This document shows, one piece after another, positions 21,737 through 34,114 of a DNA stretch of 64,000 nt. Location: positions 8,192,587 to 8,256,586 of the forward strand of contig CM053326.1 of the NCBI GenBank assembly GCA_028583605.1, in the 5' to 3' direction. The first letter of the stretch is position 1. The number at the start of each line of letters is the position of its first letter. Made by a program: the position numbers and the translations under genes. The DNA comes from Dastarcus helophoroides. Its lineage: Eukaryota > Arthropoda > Insecta > Coleoptera > Bothrideridae. The notes below the pieces were generated by a model. It was not told the DNA's origin. It saw only the letters and a list, made by a program, of their open reading frames with translations, and made no database searches.

Positions 21737-24700
21737 AGACTTCTCTTCTTACTTTGGGCTCTTGAATACGAATCTAAATTTAGGGTGGTACTACTTTTAG
21801 AATCATCTTGTATATTAATTTGCATGTCTGTTTTTGGCAATTGCGGAGATAGGGTTGACCCAAGTTTTACAACTCCTTTTATGTACTAATATCTTCTAGA
21901 ATAAAATAAGGGTTGTCATACTACATTACAGTGGAGCTTTAACTCTAGCTCGCGAGTGACGTATGACTAGCTGTAATATTTGATGTGACTCGCGGCAACT
22001 AGAAAAAAACTAGGAATATATTTTGTGTTTCGGTGGTTCATTCGTTTTCTTTTTCTTTTTTTTTTTCTGTAGGAATCACTGTTTAGGTCTGGATAGTGTA
22101 TTTTGTTTGTTTTCATTCTTATGAGTTTCTACTATTAGGTTTTATATTATAATATGCATTTGATAATTTTTTTAGTCATTACTTTTCAAGTGCTGATAAT
22201 ATGTCTTTATTACTGCTAGATATATTTTTCTTATATGTAGGTCGCCTAAGATTTCTAATTCGTGACTTTAATCGACACTATCGTGCGCTACATACAGGTT
22301 ATTCCATGATTTGTGAACATTATTCGTTATAGGTGGGTCAATCTATTCCATAGTTATTTTATTTGGAAACACTTAGTAATAATTTCTTAAAAAAATAAGT
22401 AAGCTTCCATATTTTTTTATTATATTAGTAATTATGAATGTTGCAAAATCTACAATTTCTATTTGTCCCAATAAGTCCGTCAATTTTGTAAAATAAATAC
22501 ACTGCAGAGTGTCCATCATTGAGACCTCTATATTCAAGAAGCCATTTCACCTGATTATTGAGGGGTCAATACATAACATAAATGTCTAGATATAGGAACC
22601 TGAAACTTGGCTAATAGTTTTGTTCAATCACGACAATGTAAATAAACAATTTACAGAGTCTAATAAGAATTTTTTTTAAATCATACTCTGAGGAAGTAGA
22701 ATAGGATTATAAATTTTTGTAAAAAAAAAACAATTCTATTTACCTAACTCCACGGGAACCAATTCTCTGGTAACAACTAGTAATTTTAATACATATTGTA
22801 AGTGAAGTTCCTTTTAAGTGCAGTGTAAAAGGTAAGCCGTAATTAGCTTTTATTTTCGAGCAAAATAAATTGAACGAAAAGTATATTCTTTTCACTTCAT
22901 AGAAATTTTTTGGTGCCCTTTGTTCAATTTGAACAAAATATATCAATGACAAGCGTTTTAAAGTCAACATCTCAACAATAATCACTGCTGATATTCAATA
23001 ATGTGTAGATAATTTTTACCTATAAACTACTCAAATGTCACATTAGACATTAGTACAATGACACAGTATTGATCTAAACTCTTTTTATATATATATTTTA
23101 TATATATGAACATTTTGTGGAAATAACTACCACACTTGCCTTTTTATATCCAAATATCGGTGGCCTAAACAACTTTGATTTATTTATGATTTTGAGACTT
23201 CAAAAGAAACCTCTAATGCAGTTGGTTGCTTATTCAGGTCCGGCGGGGTCAAATACTTGTACTCGTAAAGGTAAAAGCATTTGTCCCTCAACAGTCATCT
23301 CGCTTCACACTAAATAAAGCTATTTATGGTCCTATAAATAACCACGAAAGGGATCCCACTTGGTCTCCATTATTCGTGTGAATGGAGCACGTTCTGGAAT
23401 CTTTGGGTCAAAGTCGTATGTTAATGGAAAGCAGGATAAGGTGCAGGAATACGGCGACTTCAAAGATAAGGTGCAAATTCTTTTTATTTGATGTCGCGGA
23501 CGCAGAAAGTTATATCCTATCAGAAAACATACTGTGGGACCCCCAATTCCCGGGCCGCTAACGTTGAAGGCGACACACGACTACAGATAAATTAGAACGG
23601 GGAATACGACCCCAACAACACATACACAAGATAGAGCTAACGTTAAATAAAAGCAGTTGCTAGGCAGCAGCCGAGGCATTGTTGTGTGGCCACTAATTGC
23701 CTCGAGTTGCGGCGACCCACTGCACAGATGGCATCCTTGTAGTCTCGCATCCTTTACGACAGTTTCATGTTTGTTACGAAAAGTACCGTTTGTGTCATTC
23801 TCATCGAGTTTCGTTTTTCAGACGTTCATTAGTAACGAACTTTGTGCTCGTTAAACACGGTTGTATAATGAGGCTTTGATAAATTTTATTTTAGGATGTT
23901 GCTTTATAATTTATTTTCATGTCACGTTAGAGCAGAGGAAGCCTTTCATTTGAAAAACAAGAAGCTGTGTGAACATTCCGAAATGACAGTGTTAGACCAT
24001 TTCAATACCCAACTTCCTTTAATAATGAATATATCTTCAAAAGGAATACGCTAAATAAAAGAGAAAGAAATTTACTTTTTTATTTGTTTGTGTTACATAC
24101 ATACAGAACCTCGCATTTTATATGACACATGTCCTCTGAAAGGGAAATAATATGGCACTGTGGTATTTTCAATTATATGGAAAATATACCCAAACTTTTT
24201 AATTTTAAATGGTAATTTTTAAGTAGCTTTTGTTATTATAACCTTATTATAACTCTGCTTTTGCTTTTAAGCATTTTTGGGGGCAATTTTCTTTGAAAAT
24301 AGGCATCTCGTAGAAGTAGAAGAAGGGGGCAATATAATTGTAATTCTTAATTTCTGACACAGTGGGCAATCTGAACGAATACCACGAATGGTCTGCAAAG
24401 AAATTATCTATTTTGTATTAATATGCACAATTATGATATATTTGATGCTGCTGAGTCGAAATATAAATAAAAATATGTAACTCATATGCTTCTTATGTCA
24501 AACTTGCAAAAGCTACTAAGACAGTGATATTAGGTATAGGAATTTGTTAGGGAGTATTAGAAGGTATTTTGCCACGTTGTTGGCAACACTGGGTGGTAGG
24601 GTTCGCCAAAATATTGGATAGTGCATCCCGATGGTTTTATTTAAATACCTTTGTAACTGTTCAAGCTAGAACAAAATCTGAAAAAACCACATTATAAACC

Positions 24701-27700
24701 CTTAAAATACTGCAAGTTCAGTGATCTTATTATTACTTTTGTTATAGCATGCACAGTTTTTTAGGTATTTCACGGCAGTTGTAATTTTTTTTTGAAATTG
24801 CTTTCTTTTACTTTCTATTTTTCTCTTATAAACAATTATTTTTACGACAAAAACCAGGGCATCAAAGTTACAGCTTTTGAAAATACCTACAAAATCACAT
24901 AGTTTTTGATTGTCTTGAGTGTTTGATTGTCAAGCCGTAATATGAGTGGAAATGTGCCTAAATATTCATGCAAGACAAATAGGGAATATATCATTTTATA
25001 AATATTTTCAAATGCTATAGCCTTGACGTTCTGTGTTTTTCTCACAAATGTGGAACAAATTGAACAAACCAAACAAACCATCGTTTTGTATAGACTGTAC
25101 ACTAAACAGATTCTTTGAACACAAATTACAAATTCACGCTATTCACGTTCCAACCATATTTGCTCTATATGAGGTGATGATTAAAGTCACGATTTTGCAA
25201 TGCGTGTTTGAGCTGATTAATTTATATAATTGAATAAAAAGTATTTAGCTTCGGATTCGGATCTTCCATCACAGACCAGGGGATCGTGCCTTAGAGTAAA
25301 GATAGAAGGTCCCTAATGATGTAATTTTGCCTTGCAACTTTATAATGTGCATTGTTGGTACCTAACTGATTTATGCTAGAGCAACCTGTAACAATGTTGC
25401 GAAATTTCTGCCTAGAAGCTTGATTCAAATAAAGCATTGACACGAAATTTACTCACTAACCCGATGATTATCAGAACGACAATTGCAAATGGGTGACCCA
25501 ACAGAAGGAAACAAAGCACGTATATGGCAAAGGAGGGCCTTTTAGGTGTGCTGAACTAGCCAACAACGCCAACGGTTAACACGAAATCGGACTCTCAGCG
25601 CCATATAATTTATAATCCCAAGTACACTTAATGGTGACTTAATTAAATTTAGATTAACTATACCTAAATGACCTAAAAACACTAATCTCAACAAATATAT
25701 CTTCCATATTCCGGTTCTCCCTAATGCATAAGGGCGAGGATGCTCTCAACCACCAGTCCCCGTTCTAAATCATTTCGCGCTCGCTTTAACTCGATTTCGA
25801 TTGAATTAGGAATGCGGTTTGAAATTTTGAAGCGGCTGTTGCTAACTGTTCCCCATTTTCAATATCGGATATCTCTACGGAAATTCGAAACGACAATATA
25901 TATTGCTGAGTTTAGTCGTACCAGAAATGTTTATTAAATTAAAGCTGAAAATTGGAAATATTGTGTAATTGATTTTTAACTTACACTTAGTCCTCTCTAG
26001 ATAAATTTGACATATAAGTAAAAAGATAACTTCAACAAAAAATAATGTCACTTAGATTATTTTTTATCGAAGAAATCTATAATTTATTTGCGTTGTTAAA
26101 TTAAGGATAAAATCTTTAAAACTTACTGGCAACAACATCAAATTTGTTTCTTTTTATTTAAAGTACTGTGATGAGCAACCGTCGTGATTAAATCCAGGTC
26201 AAGTCGATTAAATGTGATGCGTGACCAAAACAGTGATTGTATGTAATTGTTCAAAATTGTCGAATTTTGCTCATCTTTGAAAATTTTCTAAGAATAATTT
26301 ACTTTTGATTCTCGGACCCAATTTGTCTACGTTGTGTTTAAAATTATTTTATTCCAATAAATTGTAACCCCAGTTCGTAGAGTCGACAGGGAAGTGTTAC
26401 TAAATTCAAACAACAATTGACCTCAACGTTTTAATACAATAAGTCAACAAATAAATCAACAAAATTTCAAGTTTGTGATTTTCAAGTGTATTTAAACATA
26501 ATACAAGAAAATAAAGTGAACCTGTTTGTTTCAACTTGTTTAAATTTGCTGGACACAGATCTGAGTTATAAATTTCCCAAAGTTTATTTTAACCCTAATA
26601 AGTGCAATGCTTTCCCCAGCTGAGCCATTTAGTTCGTACTCAAAGGTTTTCAAACCAAATGCAGCTAACTTTGTACCTCATTATCGGTGGGTGTTCGCTG
26701 GTTAGTTTGTACACCGAGGTTCTCAAACTATTTTCAGGTGTCTGTTTTATTCCCCAATTCTTTTGAGTTTTGTCGCTTCTTTATTCAAGCATTCGTTACA
26801 TAGCATACAGTTTTCCGTCAAAGCTTTGAGCTAACAATATCCAAAGGATAATGCTACGAGAAAATGAAGCTCAAGCTTGGAAATGAAGTTGTGATTTATC
26901 GTAATAAATCAAATTTATAAATGTTGATTCAATCTTACAGTTCTCTCGTTTTCTCACTCTTTCTTTCTTTCCTTTGTTAACTTGTTCCTTCGTTTGTTTT
27001 CTGTTTTCTCATACCAAACTCAATCACTCGAACTCAAACCAGTGTCACAAAATAGACTAGAAATATTGTTCAGATTTCGTAGAAACTTTCTGAGCAGAAT
27101 TTTCCCTTCGAACACTACATCTACTTCTACGGCTACTAGTCTAATTATTAGGGCGTCTTTCTGACTTAGAAAGTGGCTAAGCTTGACTCAGCACAAAACA
27201 TTGAAATTAAAGTTAAAAACTGACAAAAAGTTCTCATTTCTTTCGTCAAAACATCTCCCTAATGAGAGCTGATGCTGATACTGCTCGTTCACCTGCGTTA
27301 GTACTCCCCATTTGTCAACAGATCTATAAGGCTCTCTTTGGGCCAGGTGGTCTTGTCCTATATTTTTGGGATTCAAGCAACCTACGAAGGAGAATCTGCG
27401 AATGAGGTAGCACTAGGTGAATACACCAAAACAAGAACTAGGTAAGAACTCATTGTGGCTTATGCTTCTAGGATGTTAAGGTGTACAATGCCCACGTTTC
27501 TAGAACTTGCAGAACATCATCAGTAAAACCCCAAATATATGTGTCTGCTGCCAGTTACCGGACCTTTGTGATGATGGGTATACATTATTTTGGAACCCCT
27601 GGAAACTCAGCTTCCAACAGCAGAACACTAAGATCGACCTTAAGGAAATGAAAATGTTTGTATGAAGCGAATGCGCTTTATTTCCTTTTCGTTTTCTTGT

Positions 27701-29310
27701 CTTTGTATTTATTTATTTTGTTTTATTTTTGTTTCCTTTTTTTGAAACTGAGACTGGTAGTTGCACCAGTCAGCGGTCGGGTTCTTGGCCCTATAATAAT
27801 TTTCTAACAACGACTTTCTCATTCATTCGGTTTGTTGTGGAAGTTTTACCTTCCTTTCTCTTTTTTTTGTGTACGCCCCCCAACCCCATATTGATCAAAA
27901 TTAGGAACAAGTATATCTCAAATTTTAGGAAAAGTTAATTAAATCATATAAGGGCGAAAAACCCTCAGAAAATTTAAAATTTATTTGCCTATTTATCCCG
28001 TAGCAAACCTCACACAAATGGCACAAGAACTTCACGTTGAACAGAAATTGTTTTTTTTTTGTTCATTCACGTTAATTAGCACAAGCGAAAGTATTTTTTT
28101 TTTTAATACTCCCGTATTTCGTACTCGTTTACGTAAGTGCGGGGGTTGACCATAATTTTAACTAGTTTCATCGAAGTTTAGTATTTGACTACCTTAAAAT
28201 TGGTCTTTTTGTGTTTTATCTTTTTATTTCCCTACCCTTAACTTCTGGGGACCGAAAGACATCCTCTGCATCTCGCTAGAGGGCATGAGGATGCAGAATT
28301 TCTACTAATTTAAATATTCCTAATCCAAATTAACCCTTAAATAAATTTTGAAAAGGATTCTTACAGGGCAAATCAAACTGCAAACCCATTTTGAATGATG
28401 CCATCCCCTTATCTTACCAGTTTTACTTTGATAATTGAAATTTAAATAACTTACAATTGTACGTGTTTATAAGGGCGTTTTTTGAACGTCAAATTCCCCC
28501 AGTCTACCACCACATGGTCTTGCCGAGATATTTGCTACGGTCTCCGTTATCGGCACTTACCCTTATTTATTACTCTACTTTTCAGCGGTCCTTCAAAACT
28601 AACATGTTATTTTACTCAGTTTAGGTATCTGTGCTTGAGACAAACCAGGCCTGACAAATAACCCTTATCTAATTTGTGAACGCTAAGAAATCTGTTTTTC
28701 ACGCAAAACGTTATGTTACAAAGAATTTTTATAATACAGTATTTGTAGATTTAATCTTTCCAAGAAAATATTGAATACAATTCAATTAAATAAAACAAAC
28801 GAGGAAATAGAACAGTTTAGTAGAACTCACCACAGTACTTATGAGTTCTCTTTTTTTTAAGAAGGAACGAACAAGTTTCAAATATAATGCTTAAGATGTT
28901 AATAAAAAAATAAACAAAAAAAATATTGGGCAGTTATGAGGACTTCCGACGGAAGTGAAAACTTAAAACTATAATATAACAATGTTTCTTTTTTTAATTT
29001 TCAAATTGTAATATCAAAAATAAAAATTTCATGATTTGTAAAATAAAATTTTATTTCTAGTTTTTATATCTTTTTATATTTTTATACGATCTAGTCTTTG
29101 ATAGATTAAAATTATCCTTTGCATGCTTGACACAGTTCATTTTTCCTGATGTTATTGAATATAAAGTAATTGAGTTGTTTTGGAACTAACCTTAAATGTT
29201 TATCTATTTTGATATCTACGAGGTACATACCTAAAATTCTTTATTAGTTACATTAAACTCAAGTGATAGGCGACTAATACTAGCTAGGTTTGATATTGGT
29301 ATTATCCGAT
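21737..29310. other. 7.5 kb without a recognised gene
   Basis: AT-rich and low in open frames. Only short, unsupported frames occur (for example 23117-23317, 25740-25937, 26982-27164), with no domain I can name. Notable composition: a TA-rich microsatellite near 23085-23108, a pyrimidine tract near 26939-27015, and a GC-balanced patch near 23500-23870 that is not clearly coding in any frame. Confidence 0.5.
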
Positions 29311-30570
29311 TTTTTTTTAAGTTTAATCCACTCGCAAAGGGTAACCCCATTATACTTTCAAAGCACTGCGAGTAGGATGCGGAAACAAGGATAGATGGCA
29401 ATAAACCGCCTTCGTAAACAAGGAGAGGTTGTAATTTTTGGAGAAAATTCCTTTCGGTAACAAGTTCCATAACTTGGAAATTCTATAGAAAAAAGGGTCT
29501 CCGTAGACAAAAGTCCTCACTGTGTCAAGCTGAACTGCACAGGTATTTTCTGTCTCTGACTGTCTAGTACGCCTCAAGAATCTTGTCCTTGGGGGGAACA
29601 ATCCTATTAGTTCCTGCAAGCATCTTCCATAATAGTACTTGTAGAAAAGGGACAAGTCACCAACTATACGCCTATGCTCTAGTGTTTTGAGAGAATCGGT
29701 CAGACTCTCGCCATCAATTAGATCAAGAGAGCTAAAGTGTGTTTTGGGGCTAACTTGAGCTTTGTACAGTGTTAATAGCTGATGAGATGTGAAGTACTTT
29801 CTAGCTCTAAAAAGAAAGCCTAGCTTTTGAGAGGCGGATTTGGCCATTGCCCGCACATGATCGTCCCAAGAGAAGTTAGTGCTTGCATTTACTCCTAGGA
29901 TAGATAGATTAGATCCCGTCGGAAGGATTTTACCGTCCATTAGTATGTTTGTTGCATTATTACTTGATGTTTTCTTAGACAAAACCGCGGCCTGAGTTTT
30001 TGAAGCGTAGAAGTCGACCAAATTGTTCTTATGCCATTCCAGAATAATCTTGAGGTCCCGATTAATTATCTGTATCTGCTGTTCTCCTAGCCGATCTGAA
30101 GCAGCGATAGATAATGGTTTGTCGGAGAGAAAAAATGACACAAGGCTACCATCATCTACGTAGCTGTATATAGGATTGGAAGATGAAGCTAAGAGATCGC
30201 TTATGTGTAACAGAAATAAAGTAGGAGACAGAACAGGCCCTTTGCGCTAATAGCAAATGTCTCGGATGAGATGCCATCGACGACTACCTGACGAGATCTG
30301 TCAGCGGGAAAATTGGATATTAAATGACAGAGTTCAGGAGGAAGCCCATAAGATGTTAATTTGGCGAGAAGAGATCAGTGCCAGACTCTGTCGAAAGCTT
30401 TTGAGATGTCTAAGGCCATAATCGTAGCCTCACCATGTTTTTTCCATAGCTTGAATTACAGATATGAGTAACATATGCCAATAGATCGCCAGTGGAACGT
30501 TGTTGTCTAAAACCGTATTGTCTGTCGGAGATGATTTTATTTTCCTCCGGATGTTTGACAATCTTTCCAG
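29311..30570 (-). mobile_element. 5'-truncated LINE (CR1/Jockey-like), copy 1
   Basis: Minus-strand element ending at its 3' side in an A run (29311-29319 as T on the plus strand). It is truncated at its 5' side near 30570, inside RT. Its 3' end (AAACTTAAAAAAAA) and its RT segment match copy 2 at 47110-49022. 5' truncation is the normal outcome of target-primed reverse transcription. Confidence 0.85.
29350..30570 (-). pseudogene. Reverse transcriptase C-terminal part, LINE copy 1
   Basis: The frame contains the RT active site YSYVDDGSLVSF (near 30145-30175), preceded by LSPTLFLLHISDLL. It is followed by the thumb and C-terminal domain to about 29350 (SILGVNASTNFSWDDHV, KTLEHRRIVGDL, RISKLWNLLPKGIF). 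A one- or two-base loss near 30240 removes the usual QG box before VLSP and shifts the frame. Compared with copy 2 this copy retains the C-terminal region that copy 2 has lost. Confidence 0.85.
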
Positions 30571-31373
30571 TTATCCATCATGATATTATCCAATGTATTC
30601 ATCACAATTACTTCGTAGTTAAATTTCTCATTTTATAATAGAAAAAACATATAATATTACTCAAATCAAAATATTTAATGTCTGGAGTTGTTCGCAATGC
30701 GCAGGCGAAATTATGTGCATTCTCTGAAACATATCTTTATTACACCGATGTTAATCTTAGACCACAGCATTACAGAGCAATCGAGAATCATTGTCCGTGC
30801 CGCATCATACTGATTCAATTACTTTAGTGTTATTTGAGAGAATTCACCGAGGATTGTATTTACTTAATTATTTTTATTGGGTTTTCACTCAGTTAAGAAT
30901 GCAATATTTTGTTGCGGTTCTTATATGACTAATTTTCAGTTGATATTGTGTTTGGTTAGATTTGACCCATACGATTTTAAATTTGCTGAATCTTTGGGTA
31001 CAAGAAATACATTTGTAGATTGACGAGTTTGAAGTAATTCGTCTTCAAGTTTTCAAGTTTCACTTGATCACATTCGAATATCTTAATACGAGGAAAGCAA
31101 GAAAATCTGACAGTGACAAACTATCTGTAATACCGGAAGCTTTCAATATTTTTATCATTAACTACAACTGTAAAACTAGTTTCCGTACTTACATAATAAA
31201 GAGTTTAGTTTTTTGGGAATCGCTTAAAAGGTAAAACTAATATCACAATACTTATCGTAATTATTCTACAAAATATTTTATTCTGAAGTATAAAATCACG
31301 AACCATAATTAAAAAATTCCTATATTTTTATAGTAAATTTTCAATATGATGTCCATTGTTGTTGAAACATGCA
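30571..31373. other. No gene recognised
   Basis: AT-rich interval between the LINE and the mariner pseudogene. The last 100 bp may be the 3' end of the mariner element, but I could not define its inverted repeat. Confidence 0.4.
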
Positions 31374-32370
31374 TTAGTTCTTTTTTTTTATATTATTAAA
31401 CACATTCTGTAAAACATTTGGTGAATTATTTCTAACTAATTCTAAAAACCAAATAAATAAGTCTACGGGTGTAAGATCCAATGAACGTAGTGGCCACCTA
31501 TCTCGAATAATTATTCGATCATCGTAATATTCCCTGATAAAATCTAAAGTCTCATTAGCAGTATGAGCTGTTGCGCCATTTTGTTGAAAGCATCCTGTGA
31601 TGAATTTCATCATCGTGAAGTTCTTCGAGAAATGGTACCAATATTTGCTGTCAATATACCTGACCAGTTACATTTTTATGAAAAAAGTATGGCCCAACTA
31701 TTCTCCTACGTAACATAGCTATCCAAACGCCAAGTTTAATAGGATGTAAAGATGTTTCACGTAAAACGGGGGTTTTCTGCATTCCGAGAGCAATAATTCT
31801 GGGAGTTTACGTAACAACTTAAATGAAACCATGCTTCGTCAGAAAAAAATATTAAATCTAGAATTCCGTCATCATTCAGATTTTCGTTAAACCAATCGCA
31901 TTATTCTGTACGTTTTTCAAAATCTAACGGTAGTAATTCTTGCGCGACGATAACTTTATATTGATAAAAATAAAAATTTCTTACTGCCTTTGTGACAGGA
32001 TCCATACAATAGTCCTATAAATGGTTAGGAGTAATTTTAAAAGTTTAAAAATAATCTTCGTTATTGTTTGTTTTGGCAGATAACTTGACCTAATGGTTTG
32101 GTTGGACTTGCTCGTAAACGGTTTTCGATATCTACCAAAGTTTCCTCTGTTCTACCTGGAGATTTTTCCTTACAAACGCTTCCAGTACTATGGAAGGGGT
32201 ACAACTTATCTTCTTACATGTCTAGAAAAACTTTCATAATCAGTTTCATGATCTGGAAATTCCTCAACAAACAAACAAATGACACGAAGTTCATTGAAAT
32301 AACTCCAATCATGTTCGTTGTTTGGTCCACTACGAAAATAAGCTTCCAGAAGAAACTTATCATGCTCTAA
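31374..32370 (-). pseudogene. Tc1/mariner-type transposase pseudogene
   Basis: Minus-strand fragments in order. The N-terminal helix-turn-helix region is KFLLEAYFRSGPNNEHDW and EEFPDHETDYESFSRHV (32370-32230). A degraded linker follows, then GPYFFHKNVTGQVY. The DDE part is FQQNGATAHTANETLDFIREYYDD and DLTPVDLFIW (31613-31374). Stops and frame changes separate the pieces, and the third-acidic-residue motif is altered (SLDLTP for SPDLTP). The solo LTR at 32380 inserted just upstream of the N-terminus. Function lost. Confidence 0.8.
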
Positions 32371-32379
32371 TGAAAATGC

Positions 32380-33105
32380 TGTTGCGGGCTTATCTGTTCA
32401 AATGATTACTAACACTTGCTAAATAATAGCCCACTTTATTTCTAAACTAAACTCGGAACACTAAAACTGAATAATGAACTCACTTATTGACTTCTAACTA
32501 CTAACTCACTAATTACCTTCACTGACTGAAGTGACTGAGGGAAAGCCACCCGACCCCTTTTATATTGTTACGGACTTATCGGTTCGAATTGATTAACACA
32601 TTGAATAATACCCACTTTATTACCAAACTAAACTCGGATCACTACAAGTGAACAATAACTCACTTATTTACTTCTAACTACTAACTCACTAACTGCACTG
32701 CCTCTAACTGACTGACTCTAGGAAAAGCTGACCTGCCTTATATAGTTTTAGCTCCCAGGTTCTAGAAAAATCACGCAGATAAGGCTTATCGTTTGCCGAA
32801 ATTTCTGGAACGCTTATCTGGCGTTTGTTTTGTTATCGCGGCCGCTTTCCCCTTATCAGATCTTTCTAGAAACTTTTCTTACGCACTAAATTCGTTTTCT
32901 AAATTCTATTCTATCTATTTACATTGCATTACAATATAGATCTCTGGTTCGGGTTACTAAAAGTTTTCGACAGATAAAGTTTATCGTTTGCCAAAATTTC
33001 TGGAACGCTTATCGGTTGTTAGCTTCATTATCGCGGCCGCTTTTCCTTATTAAAGCTTTCTAGAAAATTCTCTTACGTAAATTCTACAATTTACATTTCG
33101 ATACA
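32380..33105 (+). mobile_element. Solo LTR A, split by solo LTR B
   Basis: Starts TGTTGCGGGCTTATC, resumes after LTR B at 32938, and ends in CGATACA. Flanked by a 4-bp duplication ATGC (32376-32379 and 33106-33109). Own length is about 354 bp. Carries the same GCGGCCGC and CTTATCGTTTGCC blocks as LTR B and the LTR at 21376-21732. Confidence 0.88.
32566..32933 (+). mobile_element. Solo LTR B nested in LTR A, 368 bp
   Basis: From TGTTACGGACTTATCGG to GCATTACA, flanked by ATAT (32562-32565 and 32934-32937), which lies inside LTR A. Same family as the host LTR, so it is a self-insertion followed by LTR-LTR recombination. Confidence 0.88.
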
Positions 33106-34114
33106 ATGCCATTTTCTTGGCCTAAAATTAAAACAAACAAATTATGTTAAACCATAAAATAAGCAACAAATTAATTACGCACGTATCTACTCCACCTTCT
33201 GTGACTGAAGTATTAAAAAATACTGTTTTAAAAACACGAAATGAAGCTTATAAAATTCACAAAATAATACCCAAATGCAAAAATTTAGTAAGCCAATGAA
33301 CACAACTGTCCTCTGCTGTCAAATATTAAAATAGCGCATTTGACCGCAGGAAAAGAAGATAATTTTGAGGAATGGAAATCAGTTTTAATAACGATAGGAT
33401 CAGGCTGCGTTCAAAATCCGGACAATCATTCTCGATGGCTTTGTATTAGCTTACGCATATAGTTGCAACAACAGGCGTCAGTCTGATCTTGAAGTACCTT
33501 AAATCGTTGACCTTCAATGCAATCGGCCATGATGGACATAGTACATTCGCGCGAAAATTTAAATTTCGCTATTGAACGTAATTATCTAGTATATTAATTT
33601 CGATAGTTTTTACTATTTTAGTTTCAAATGACTGATTTATCAAGAGTCCAAAAAAATACTTGTCGTCATATATTTTTCAAATAACATGTATTTTGCCCTT
33701 ACTGATATAAAGAATACAGCTTCATTAATAGATGCAAAATGGATGTATTGAATTGTGGACAAAATTTTACCATTGGTGTCTTTTTTAAATCTAAAAAACT
33801 GTTCTTATCAGATTATTATTACTATTTTAGTTACATTTATAAGTAGTTTTTTTTTGGTGGAACAGACTGGTCCTTGGTTATCTTCAAAAATTTAAATACA
33901 AAACTTGTCCCCTGAAACCAATGAAGATTAAAAAATACAACAAAGGTTGCTTTAACGCGTTTCGACAGCCAAGCTATCATCTTCACGGAGATACTGAATA
34001 ATAAATGAATAATAAAATTAACTCAATGTTGTCAGATGACCGAAAAATTAGTCACGAACAATCTCCAGAAAAATCCCACAATTTTAAAGAAAATCATTGA
34101 CCCGATTACATTTG
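33106..34114. other. No gene; one hairpin motif
   Basis: No coding frame. Contains, on the minus strand at about 33955-33995, the motif TGAAGATGATAGC...GCTGTCGAAACG, a 6-bp stem framed by TGAAGA and GAAA, similar to a motif at 41268-41297 (see findings). Confidence 0.4.

Noticed and set aside
23657..23879. Two overlapping plus-strand frames in a GC-balanced patch
   Set aside because: Short, overlapping in different phases, no domain, no splice structure that I could build.
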